A model generated the notes under the pieces. That model was not told the origin of the DNA, did no database searches, and saw only the letters and a program-made list of their open reading frames with translations. From the NCBI GenBank assembly GCA_024400295.1, contig JAKSNA010000007.1, positions 1 through 64,000 on the forward strand: DNA of 64,000 nucleotides. The letters run 5' to 3'. This DNA is from Bacteroidales bacterium (GTDB taxonomy: Bacteria; Bacteroidota; Bacteroidia; Bacteroidales; F082). Numbering within the stretch: position 1 is the stretch's first letter; each line of letters begins with the position of its first letter. A program made the translations under genes and the position numbers. Below are positions 15,024 through 23,476 of the stretch, piece by piece.

Positions 15024-16940
15024 ATGAAAAAAATATTATTGATTTTAGTCTGTATTTGTGGTTGTATGACTATTAAGGCCCAAGAGCTGCCCACACACTG
15101 GACACCGGACATCTATACATATCCAAACACAATGACCATCACCAGTTACGTTGTCATCGACGGGGTCGAGCAGCTTGACACCGACATTGAGGTGGGGCTC
15201 TTTGTCGGAGATGAATGCCGCGCCGCCATCAGAGCCACGCATTATTCCGCTTTCGAGCATGAATACATCTGGTATCTTTATCCTCACGGAGAAACCGGTC
15301 ACGTCATGACAATGAGGGTGTGGAATCACTCAACAGATTCCGAGATGATTGTAACATCAGACCCTGCAAGCATCACTTTCATCACCGACGGAAGCATGGG
15401 AAGCACCCAAAATCCTCAGTTGTTAAGTTTCACATCAGCAAGTCTTCCTTACACTTATGTGGGAAAAGGACAGTGGGATGAGCCAGGCAACTGGAGAAAT
15501 CCTGACGGTTCGACACCGACTGCAATGCCAGACCTTGCCAACAAGGATGTTGAAATAAACGGCGTCACAATCATTGACAATGGTGTCGTTGCGGAAGTCA
15601 ACAACATGACAATCAACGCTAATTGTTCTGTTGAAATCGGCAGCAAAGGGATTCTCACCGTCAAAGGAAAACTTACCGACACCGATGTCAGCCAGTTGAT
15701 TCTCCACGACGGCGGACAGATTTTCCAAACAAATGCCGGCGTGAAAGCGACGTTCAGGAAGAGCATCACCAACCCGTCGGTCTGGGGAAGCACGAGGAAT
15801 GGCTGGCAGTTCATCTCAAGCCCGATTGAGAACACGACGATAGAAAGCTTCATCTCGCAAGACACCGACTATGACCTGTACATCTGGGACGGCTTCGCCG
15901 ACGAGCAGTGGATTAACTACAAAAGTCACTCTGATGATGAAGATTACGAGGACTATTTCAGTCAGTATCTGAATTGTGAGAATGAATACGGCTACGGCTA
16001 TCTCGTCTCGTACAAGACAGCAAGTGCAGCCGTTTTTTCAGGCACGTTAAGAAACTTGGAGGAAGACGGCTTTGATTTCGACGTCTATGGCCAGAAAAAC
16101 GGCGAATGGGAGAACCTCAATCTCCTCGGCAACCCGTTCCCTTTTGACATCAATTCATGCGACTTTGAAAGGTCGAAGGTCGCTTCCGGTTTTGCCACGA
16201 TAGACCCGTCCACCAACAGCATCGTCTATAACAGCGACGAAGGTGTCATCGAAGCGGGGCAGGGGTTCTTCGTGCAGGCGACAGGAAAATGGCCGTCACT
16301 GTCATATCCAAGTGATTCAAAATCAACGAGAGGAACGTCAAAGCACATCGATTTCACGGTTTCCAACAAAGACGGCCGCGACAACGTTATCTTGAATTTC
16401 AGCGGGGGCACAGATGACGGTTTCCCGAAACTCACGAATTTCAATGACGGTATCGCCACCATCTTCACCGTCAGCGACAACAAGATGTACGGCATCGCCA
16501 ACTATAACGAGAATGTAAAGGAAATCCCGCTCTGCTTCGACGCGAAGGAGATTGGAACCTACACCATTTCAATGAAACCGAGCGGCGATTTCGGTTACAT
16601 TCACCTCATCGACAGAATGACCGGCGAAGACACCGACATGCTTCTTGAAAGCGAATACAAGTTCCACGCCTTGGCTGGTGACAACGTGAACCGTTTCATC
16701 GTCAGACTTTCCGGCGATAACGAAATCGATGATAATGAAAATTTTGCACATCAGTCGGGAAATCAATTGTATATCAATGAAATCGGAACAATCCAAATCA
16801 TTGACATGACCGGCAGAGTGGTGATAAATGAAACGTTGAGCGGCAATTCGGTTGATATTTCAAATTTAAGAAATGCAGCGTATATTGTTCGTCTTGTGAG
16901 TGGAAACGGAGTTAAAACACAGAAAATTGTAGTGTTATGA
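15024..16940 (+). CDS. Secreted T9SS cargo protein, type A sorting domain
   Basis: The protein has 638 residues from the ATG at 15024. The signal peptide is MKKILLILVCICGCMTIKAQ (about 1-20). A beta-rich region begins 'ELPTHWTPDIYTYPNTMTIT'. The centre contains 'NLLGNPFPFDIN' and a glycine-rich loop, a pattern seen in large Bacteroidota surface proteins. The last 75 residues carry the type A sorting domain, with 'IQIIDMTGRVVINE' and the ending 'VKTQKIVVL'. The protein should cross the outer membrane through the type IX system and be cell-surface attached or released. Its substrate is unknown. The stop codon overlaps the next start (ATGA), so the two are coupled. Confidence 0.85.
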   Translation: MKKILLILVCICGCMTIKAQELPTHWTPDIYTYPNTMTITSYVVIDGVEQLDTDIEVGLFVGDECRAAIRATHYSAFEHEYIWYLYPHGETGHVMTMRVWNHSTDSEMIVTSDPASITFITDGSMGSTQNPQLLSFTSASLPYTYVGKGQWDEPGNWRNPDGSTPTAMPDLANKDVEINGVTIIDNGVVAEVNNMTINANCSVEIGSKGILTVKGKLTDTDVSQLILHDGGQIFQTNAGVKATFRKSITNPSVWGSTRNGWQFISSPIENTTIESFISQDTDYDLYIWDGFADEQWINYKSHSDDEDYEDYFSQYLNCENEYGYGYLVSYKTASAAVFSGTLRNLEEDGFDFDVYGQKNGEWENLNLLGNPFPFDINSCDFERSKVASGFATIDPSTNSIVYNSDEGVIEAGQGFFVQATGKWPSLSYPSDSKSTRGTSKHIDFTVSNKDGRDNVILNFSGGTDDGFPKLTNFNDGIATIFTVSDNKMYGIANYNENVKEIPLCFDAKEIGTYTISMKPSGDFGYIHLIDRMTGEDTDMLLESEYKFHALAGDNVNRFIVRLSGDNEIDDNENFAHQSGNQLYINEIGTIQIIDMTGRVVINETLSGNSVDISNLRNAAYIVRLVSGNGVKTQKIVVL

Positions 16941-17191
16941 GAAAGAGGATATTTTTGACAATAGCTGTAATGGCGATGGTTTCGTTTCCGGCAGTAGCGC
17001 AGGGCGACGGTTTTTTCAGCGAATGGGAAAAAAATGAAATCAGAGAAGACAACGGCAACGGTTTTGACATGCCAGGGCTTCCATGTCACGGATATACGGA
17101 AGACCAGTCGGGTGCGCCGCTCGGCACCGGCATCCTTATCCTTACCGCACTCGGCGCAGGTTACGCCGTGGCGAAGAAAAGGAAAAAGTAG
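16937..17191 (+). CDS. Small secreted protein with PLGTG/membrane/basic C-terminus
   Basis: The protein has 84 residues: a signal peptide (about 1-21, ending PAVAQ), a short polar mature part with 'DMPGLPCHGYTEDQSG', then APLGTG, a hydrophobic segment (about 62-78, ILILTALGAGYAVA) and the basic end KKRKK. The tripartite tail of short motif, membrane span and Lys/Arg cluster resembles C-terminal sorting signals read by sortases or exosortases, and the PID-CTERM-like tails of Bacteroidota. It overlaps the T9SS cargo gene by 4 bp and so is made with it. Function unknown. Confidence 0.7.
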   Translation: MRKRIFLTIAVMAMVSFPAVAQGDGFFSEWEKNEIREDNGNGFDMPGLPCHGYTEDQSGAPLGTGILILTALGAGYAVAKKRKK

Positions 17192-17234
17192 GAAGTTGAA
17201 AAGTCAAAGGGGGCTGACGCTCCATTTTGACGTG

Positions 17235-17270
17235 AACCCCAAAGGTGTTTTACAGCCCTTGGGGTTTTAT
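17235..17270 (+). terminator. Terminator after the T9SS pair
   Basis: A stem CCCCAAAGG (17237-17245) pairs with CCCTTGGGG (17256-17264) with one mismatch across a 10-base loop and is followed by TTTTATTTT. It lies 46 bp after the small secreted protein. Confidence 0.75.
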
Positions 17271-17338
17271 TTTGTTATCACTCAGGCTTGAACTAATCAC
17301 TTTTTCTTCAAATATTTGTTGCCGACTTAAATAAAATT

Positions 17339-17354
17339 TTGACCTATAGGTCAA
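17339..17354. promoter_or_regulatory. 16-bp perfect palindrome upstream of TonB receptor
   Basis: TTGACCTATAGGTCAA is a perfect palindrome that ends 31 bp upstream of the -7 box at 17386-17393. Its size and position fit an operator for a dimeric regulator of the receptor operon. The regulator is unknown. Confidence 0.5.
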
Positions 17355-17385
17355 TTAATTTTATTCATGCTTCAAATTATTTCAT

Positions 17386-17393
17386 TATCTTTG
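17386..17393 (+). promoter_or_regulatory. Bacteroidota -7 box for TonB receptor operon
   Basis: TATCTTTG matches the Bacteroidota -7 consensus TAnnTTTG and is 33 bp before the ATG at 17427. No convincing -33 TTG is seen at the normal spacing, so the promoter may need an activator. Confidence 0.6.
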
Positions 17394-17426
17394 CACGTTT
17401 TATTAATTTTTACAGCGAAATAAGAT

Positions 17427-19763
17427 ATGAATAAATCTCGCATCTTGAACAGGATTGTCATTACACTCATTTTATTGATTAACAGTGTCTTTGCATTTGC
17501 CCAAGGCGATAACACCGTGAAGGGTTTCGTCTATGAGACCGCAACCGGCGAACCGATGATGTTCGCAAATGTGTATCTTGAGGGCACGACATTAGGCTCA
17601 ACGACAGATATCAACGGGTATTTCAGCATCACAAGAATACCCGACGGCAGCTATTTCGTGATGGTGACGATGGTCGGATGCGATACAATAAAAGACCCTG
17701 TCACATTGAAAGGCAATCAGATAGTGTCAAAAAAATATAATCTGAGTGAGGCTTCGATAAAATTGGAGGCTGTCAGCGTTACCGCCGAAAAAATCGAGGC
17801 GAGGACGGAGACCAAGACTTCGGTGGTGAACATCACGCCGAAGACCATAACCAAGATACCGTCGATAGGCGGTCAGGCCGACCTCGCCCAGTATCTTCAG
17901 GTCATACCTGGTGTCGTGTTCACAGGCGACCAGGGCGGTCAGCTTTACATCCGCGGCGGCTCCCCGATTCAGAACAAGGTGCTTCTTGACGGAATGATCG
18001 TGTATAACCCGTTCCACAGCATCGGTTTGTTCTCCGTCTTCGACACCGACATCATCAGGAATGCGGAGGTTTATACCGGCGGTTTCGGGGCTGAATACGG
18101 CGGACGCGTCTCTTCCGTGATGGACATCACGACCCGCGATGGCAACAAGAAACGCATCTCAGGTAAGGTCGGCGCATCGACCTTCGGCGCGAAAGTCCTC
18201 CTTGAAGGACCCCTCAAGAAAGCAAAGTCGGACAATGACGTGAGCCTCTCGTTCATCCTCTCCGCCAAGGCGTCATACCTCGAAGAGACCAGTAAGAACA
18301 TATATAACCCGATGATAAAATGCGGCATACTGCCGTATGAATATCAGGATTTATACGGCAAAATATCACTCAACGCAGCCAACGGAAGCAAGGTTAACCT
18401 GTTCGGATTCAGCTTTAATGACCAGGTTAACAATTACAAGTCAATATCCGACTTCAACTGGAAATCATACGGCGGCGGCGCAAGCATGGTGATAATCCCC
18501 GGCAAGTCGCCGGTCCTTGTCGAAGGAAACATTGCGTATTCAAACTATATCGCTGAACTCCACGAGGCAAACAACAATCCGCGCTCAAGCTCGATAGGCG
18601 GCTTCAACGCTGGCTTCAATTTTTCGTATTTTCTCGGTAAAAACACATTGAAATATGGTGTTGAGATACTCGGTTTCAAGACTGTTTTCGACTACAGAAA
18701 GGCGAACGGAATAGATATAGACATGACGGAGAACACCACCGAACTCGGTGCGTTCATCAAATATAAATGGCAACTCAAAAAACTCATCATTGAGCCGAGC
18801 TTCCGTCTGCAATGGTATGCATCCTTGGCGGAAGTCTCGCCTGAGCCGCGCCTTGCGGTAAAATACAACGTGACCGACTGGTTCCGCATTAAGGGCGCAG
18901 CTGGCATGTATTCACAGAATCTCATAGCGGCAAACAGCGACCGCGACGTGGTGAACCTCTTCTATGGCTTCCTTTCCGGACCCGACAACCTGCCGAAGAA
19001 ATTCAATGGCAAAGAGGTGACGACCAAACTCCAGAAGGCGAACCATTACATCATCGGCACTGAATTCGATGTCGTAAGCAATCTTACATTGAACATTGAA
19101 GGCTATCTCAAAGACTTCAAGCAGCTGTCGAATATGAACAGAAACCAGCTCTTTGCCGAGAATAACGCGCCATACGGAACACCCGACATCCTGAAGAAAG
19201 ACTTCATGATCGAAAACGGCAAGGCATACGGCATCGACTTCTCGCTCAAATTCGAACAGTTCAGATGGTATGTGTGGGCCGCCTATTCATACGCCCATGT
19301 CAATAAGAACTATGAAAATGAAAGCAGACAGCTCGTGAATTACCGGACACACTATGACCGCCGCCATAACATCAATGTCATCGTGACTTACAGCGCGGGC
19401 GCACGCAAACAGTGGGAACTCAGCGGCCGTTGGAACTTCGGCTCAGGCTTCCCGTTCACACAAGTCAGCGGATTCTATGAGAATTATCAGTTGGGTAACA
19501 TAGGCGATAACTTCATCGGAGCCAATGGCAACCTCGGACTCATCTACGATGACCTTAACAAAGGCGAACTGCCTACATACCACAGGTTCGACATCGATGC
19601 GAAACGCAAGTTCAACTTCAGCGACCGCGTGAACCTCGAACTCGACCTCAGCGTGACGAACATTTACAACAGAAATAACGTTTTCTTTGTCGATATCGTC
19701 TCAGGCGAGACAATGTATCAGCTGCCAATCATGCCGAGCGTAAGCTTGACCCTAACATTCTAA
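17427..19763 (+). CDS. TonB-dependent receptor with carboxypeptidase-regulatory-like domain
   Basis: The protein has 778 residues. The signal peptide is at about 1-25 (ending AFAQ). A carboxypeptidase-regulatory-like beta-sandwich (about 30-115) contains 'TTDINGYFSITRIPDGSYF'. The plug domain (about 120-230) contains 'LYIRGGSPIQNKVLLDGMIV'. The rest is a beta-barrel ending in Phe (SLTLTF), as outer-membrane proteins do. It is shorter than SusC proteins and has no SusD partner, so it probably imports something other than typical glycans. The next gene, a cytosolic oligopeptidase, overlaps by 1 bp, which hints at peptide uptake. That link is inference. Confidence 0.85.
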   Translation: MNKSRILNRIVITLILLINSVFAFAQGDNTVKGFVYETATGEPMMFANVYLEGTTLGSTTDINGYFSITRIPDGSYFVMVTMVGCDTIKDPVTLKGNQIVSKKYNLSEASIKLEAVSVTAEKIEARTETKTSVVNITPKTITKIPSIGGQADLAQYLQVIPGVVFTGDQGGQLYIRGGSPIQNKVLLDGMIVYNPFHSIGLFSVFDTDIIRNAEVYTGGFGAEYGGRVSSVMDITTRDGNKKRISGKVGASTFGAKVLLEGPLKKAKSDNDVSLSFILSAKASYLEETSKNIYNPMIKCGILPYEYQDLYGKISLNAANGSKVNLFGFSFNDQVNNYKSISDFNWKSYGGGASMVIIPGKSPVLVEGNIAYSNYIAELHEANNNPRSSSIGGFNAGFNFSYFLGKNTLKYGVEILGFKTVFDYRKANGIDIDMTENTTELGAFIKYKWQLKKLIIEPSFRLQWYASLAEVSPEPRLAVKYNVTDWFRIKGAAGMYSQNLIAANSDRDVVNLFYGFLSGPDNLPKKFNGKEVTTKLQKANHYIIGTEFDVVSNLTLNIEGYLKDFKQLSNMNRNQLFAENNAPYGTPDILKKDFMIENGKAYGIDFSLKFEQFRWYVWAAYSYAHVNKNYENESRQLVNYRTHYDRRHNINVIVTYSAGARKQWELSGRWNFGSGFPFTQVSGFYENYQLGNIGDNFIGANGNLGLIYDDLNKGELPTYHRFDIDAKRKFNFSDRVNLELDLSVTNIYNRNNVFFVDIVSGETMYQLPIMPSVSLTLTF

Positions 19764-21820
19764 TGATGGAAAAACCTTCTCTGAAAAAAATACCACACGA
19801 GATGACAATTCACGGTCATACCCGTGTAGATAATTATTATTGGCTCAACGAGCGTGAAAATCCTGAAGTCATTGACTACCTCAAAGCTGAAAACGCTTAC
19901 GGACAGGAAATGATGAAACACACGGAATCGCTTCAGCATCAGTTGTTTGAGGAGATAGTCGCAAGAATAAAACAAGATGACGTATCGGTACCTGTCAGAC
20001 ATAAAGGCTATGTCTATTACTCGCGTTTTGAGGAAGGCATGGAATATCCGATTTACTGCCGCCGCCGCGCCTTGAACGACGATTACCTCGATTTGGCAAG
20101 ACAAGGCGTTGAAGAGGTCTTGCTCAATGGCTACGAGATGTCGCGCGGGTATTCGTTTTTTGACATCGGCGCGTATAATGTAAGCCCTGACAATCAACTG
20201 ATTGCATATAGCGTTGACACGGTCAGCCGTAGGCAGTATCAGATTTTCGTGAAAGAAATAGCCACAGGCAAAATGTTCCCCGAAGTCATCCAAAACACGA
20301 CGGGAAATATGGTCTGGGCCAACGACAACAAGACGATTTTCTACAGCATGAAAGACGAGTCGCTGCGTTCCTGCCGTATCATGCGCCATGAAGTCGGCAC
20401 CGACCCGAAAGATGATGTGGAGGTGTTCTATGAACAGGATGCGACGTTTTATGCGTATATAACTAAAACAAAATCAGACAGATATATCGTCATCATATCA
20501 GAAAGTACTTTGAGTTCGGAGATAAGGTTCATCAATGCCGACAGGCCAAAAGATGAGTTCAAGGTCTTTCAGAAACGACAGAATGACATGCTTTACGGCA
20601 TCGGGCATTATGGCGAATATTTTTACATCATAACAAATGCCGACGGTGCCAGGAATTTCAAGGTGATGAGAACGCCGGTCAACGCGACCGAAAAAGAAAA
20701 CTGGGAGGAGTTCATTGCCTACCGCGAAAATGTTCTCGTTGAAGACATCGACATCTTCGCTGATTTCATCGTCATTGAGGAAAGGATCAACGGACTGACA
20801 AATCTGCGGGTGCTGTCGTGGGACAGGAAGACTGATTATTACATCGATTTCGGTGAAGCGGCATACACCGTCGGAGCCTCGGCAAATCCGGAGTTCGACA
20901 CGCATCTGCTGAGATATGCTTACACCTCAATGACAACGCCAAGCTCTGTGTATCAATATGATATGGTCGGCAAGACGGCAAAACTCCTGAAGCAGCAGGA
21001 GGTTGTCGGCGGTTACAATCCGTCGGATTATGTGACGGAACGTCTTATGGCTCCGGCGAAAGACGGAGTGCTTGTGCCAGTGTCATTGGTTTATAAAAAA
21101 GGTCTTGTGAAAAACGGACGCAATCCGTTGGTGCTTTACGGATACGGCTCGTATGGCAACAGCCTTGACGCCTATTTCTCAACGGCGCGTCTCAGCCTCC
21201 TCGACAGAGGCTTCGTCTGGGCGATAGCACATATCCGCGGCGGCGAGGAAATGGGACGTCAATGGTATGAGGACGGCAAGCTGTTTAAAAAGAAAAATAC
21301 TTTCACCGACTTCATTTCCTGTGGTGAATATCTTATAAATCAAGGATTTACCAATAGCAAGATGATGTTCGCGATGGGCGGAAGCGCCGGCGGACTCCTT
21401 GTTGGCGCAGTCGCGAACATGGCACCGGAACTGTTCAGAGGCATAATCGCACAGGTGCCTTTTGTCGATGTCGTGACGACAATGCTCGATGAAAGCATCC
21501 CGCTGACGACAGGCGAATATGACGAATGGGGCAACCCGAACGAGAAAGACAGTTACGACTATATGCTTTCGTATTCGCCGTACGACAATGTGGAGGCAAA
21601 AGACTATCCTGCAATGCTTGTGACTACAGGCCTTCACGACAGTCAGGTGCAGTATTGGGAACCGGCGAAATGGGTCGCGAAACTGCGTGAGCTTAAAACC
21701 GATGACAACCCTCTGCTCCTGAAAACCAATATGGATTTCGGACACGGCGGCGCATCAGGCCGTTTTGAACCGTTCAAGGAAATTGCGCTTGAATACGCTT
21801 TCATGCTCGATCTGATCTGA
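19763..21820 (+). CDS. ptrB: Oligopeptidase B (S9 family prolyl oligopeptidase)
   Basis: The 685-residue protein has an N-terminal seven-bladed propeller (about 70-400) and a C-terminal alpha/beta hydrolase. The nucleophile is Ser in 'MGGSAGG' (about residue 541), the His is in 'DFGHGGASGRF' (about 660), and 'IAHIRGGEEMGRQWYEDGKL' is diagnostic of oligopeptidase B. It cleaves short peptides after Lys or Arg. No signal peptide is present, so it is cytosolic. Its start overlaps the stop of the TonB receptor (TAATG), so the two genes are coupled. The amylase-like gene follows after 2 bp. Confidence 0.9.
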   Translation: MMEKPSLKKIPHEMTIHGHTRVDNYYWLNERENPEVIDYLKAENAYGQEMMKHTESLQHQLFEEIVARIKQDDVSVPVRHKGYVYYSRFEEGMEYPIYCRRRALNDDYLDLARQGVEEVLLNGYEMSRGYSFFDIGAYNVSPDNQLIAYSVDTVSRRQYQIFVKEIATGKMFPEVIQNTTGNMVWANDNKTIFYSMKDESLRSCRIMRHEVGTDPKDDVEVFYEQDATFYAYITKTKSDRYIVIISESTLSSEIRFINADRPKDEFKVFQKRQNDMLYGIGHYGEYFYIITNADGARNFKVMRTPVNATEKENWEEFIAYRENVLVEDIDIFADFIVIEERINGLTNLRVLSWDRKTDYYIDFGEAAYTVGASANPEFDTHLLRYAYTSMTTPSSVYQYDMVGKTAKLLKQQEVVGGYNPSDYVTERLMAPAKDGVLVPVSLVYKKGLVKNGRNPLVLYGYGSYGNSLDAYFSTARLSLLDRGFVWAIAHIRGGEEMGRQWYEDGKLFKKKNTFTDFISCGEYLINQGFTNSKMMFAMGGSAGGLLVGAVANMAPELFRGIIAQVPFVDVVTTMLDESIPLTTGEYDEWGNPNEKDSYDYMLSYSPYDNVEAKDYPAMLVTTGLHDSQVQYWEPAKWVAKLRELKTDDNPLLLKTNMDFGHGGASGRFEPFKEIALEYAFMLDLI

Positions 21821-21822
21821 TT

Positions 21823-23433
21823 ATGAACATATACCAGCTTTTTGTTCGGGTTTTTGGTAACAAAAACGGTGCGTGGCAGCCATACGGCACACGCGAACAA
21901 AATGGTTGTGGCACTTTCAACGACATCACCGACGATGAAATTGATCGTCTTAAATCATTGGGAATCAGCCATATATGGCTTACGGGCGTTATAAGGCATT
22001 CCACATCGTCTGATTATTCGGGTATTGGTCTTAAACCAACGAACAAATTGATAACCAAAGGTTTGGCCGGCTCACCTTATTCAATTCTTGATTATTACGA
22101 TGTCGATCCTGATTTGGCGGCAGAGCCGAAAAACAGGATGGCTGAGTTTGAAGCTGCTGTCGATAGGATTCACAAACACGGGCTGAAAGTCATTATCGAC
22201 CTCATTCCCAATCACTTGGCGAGAGAATATAAGTCGGTTTGCAAACCTGATTACATCAGCGATTTCGGTGTCAATGATGATAAGAACGTTGAGTTTTCTC
22301 CCGCCAATAATTTCTATTACTGCCCTAATGAATTGTATGTCAATCCGATAGGTGATACAAATGAATATCATGAGTTTCCTGCGAAAGCCAGCGGAAATGA
22401 TGTTTTCCGCCCGAATCCTGCAATCAATGATTGGTACGACACTGTGAAGCTCAATTACGGCGTTGACTGTCGTGACGGCAGCAGGCATTTCGGGTTTGTT
22501 CCGGATACTTGGCGTAAAATGCTGAATGTCATTCGTTTCTGGTGCTCGAAATGTGTTGATGGCTTCCGTGTCGATATGGCGGAGATGGTGCCTGTCGAGT
22601 TCTGGCGGTGGGTAATTGCTGAAGTACGTAAAGACTTCAATATCATGATGATAGCCGAGATTTACCAGCCGGATCTTTATAAGGCATATATCGAAGCTGG
22701 TTTTGATTATCTTTACGATAAAGTTGGGCTGTACAATACGCTCGAAAACATTTACAGGCACGGACAACGCGCTGAAACGGTTACTGAAGTCTGGAAACGA
22801 CTTAACGGCTTGGATGACAATATGTTGCGTTTTATGGAGAATCATGATGAGGTCAGACTTGCTTCAAAACATTTTATGAAAGACGCAAGAAACGCCTTCC
22901 CGTTTGTAGCCATGTCAGCACTGATGAACAAGGGACCGTTCATGATTTACAACGGTCAGGAGTATGGAGAAGATGCCGACGGCGCGGCAGGTTTCAGCGG
23001 TGACGACGGGCGGACTTCAATCTTTGATTACGTCTCAATGAAATCGGTCTTGAAAGACGACAGACACTCTGATGTTTATGAGTTTTATTCTAAGTTATTG
23101 AATTTCAGAGAGAAAAATCCAGCGATTCGGGATGGCGCGTTTTATGATTTGATGTGGGCGAATCCTTGGTATTCTGACTTTGACCCACAATATGTATATG
23201 CGTTTCTGCGTTATTGCGAGGAACAAAAGTTATTGATTGTCATCAATTTCAATTTGAATGAGAACCGTAAGGTATCGGTGACGATACCCGATGATGCGGT
23301 GGAGTTGGCCGGAGGTTGCAGAAATGAGTATCGTGTCGAATTGAACCCGGGTGAGGTGAAAATTGTTGACCTTTTGAATGTCAGATGTAGAGACGGTGCA
23401 TGCATCGTCTGGCGGTTGTGTGAAATAAAGTAG
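21823..23433 (+). CDS. GH13 alpha-amylase-family glycosidase
   Basis: The protein has 536 residues and no signal peptide, so it is cytosolic. A (beta/alpha)8 GH13 barrel contains 'VIIDLIPNHLA', the catalytic nucleophile Asp in 'GFRVDMAEM', the acid Glu in 'IAEIYQP' and the transition-state Asp in 'ENHDEVR'. Substrates are probably glycogen-type alpha-glucans, since the next gene is a branching enzyme. The C-terminal residues (about 522-536, 'CRDGACIVWRLCEIK') are encoded by a palindromic tandem repeat (23388-23474), and the stop is the first codon of the second unit. The original stop was probably earlier. Confidence 0.85.
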   Translation: MNIYQLFVRVFGNKNGAWQPYGTREQNGCGTFNDITDDEIDRLKSLGISHIWLTGVIRHSTSSDYSGIGLKPTNKLITKGLAGSPYSILDYYDVDPDLAAEPKNRMAEFEAAVDRIHKHGLKVIIDLIPNHLAREYKSVCKPDYISDFGVNDDKNVEFSPANNFYYCPNELYVNPIGDTNEYHEFPAKASGNDVFRPNPAINDWYDTVKLNYGVDCRDGSRHFGFVPDTWRKMLNVIRFWCSKCVDGFRVDMAEMVPVEFWRWVIAEVRKDFNIMMIAEIYQPDLYKAYIEAGFDYLYDKVGLYNTLENIYRHGQRAETVTEVWKRLNGLDDNMLRFMENHDEVRLASKHFMKDARNAFPFVAMSALMNKGPFMIYNGQEYGEDADGAAGFSGDDGRTSIFDYVSMKSVLKDDRHSDVYEFYSKLLNFREKNPAIRDGAFYDLMWANPWYSDFDPQYVYAFLRYCEEQKLLIVINFNLNENRKVSVTIPDDAVELAGGCRNEYRVELNPGEVKIVDLLNVRCRDGACIVWRLCEIK

Positions 23434-23474
23434 AGACGGTGCATGCACCGTCTGACGGTTGTTTGAAAATAAAG
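23388..23474 (+). repeat. Tandem palindromic repeat (two units of 43 and 44 bp)
   Basis: Units start TAGAGACGGTGCATGC at 23388 and 23431 and end in AAATAAAG. Each contains AGACGGTGCATGCACCGTCT, a perfect 20-bp palindrome in the second unit and with one change (ATCG) in the first. The first unit is read as protein by the amylase gene and the second is intergenic. The GTGCATGC core matches palindromic elements I know from Bacteroidota genomes. Confidence 0.8.
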
Positions 23475-23476
23475 TT

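Noticed and set aside
22081..22845. Minus-strand 254-codon ORF within the GH13 gene
   Set aside because: The composition (Ile/Arg/His-rich) is shadow-like, and the plus-strand GH13 catalytic motifs show the real frame.
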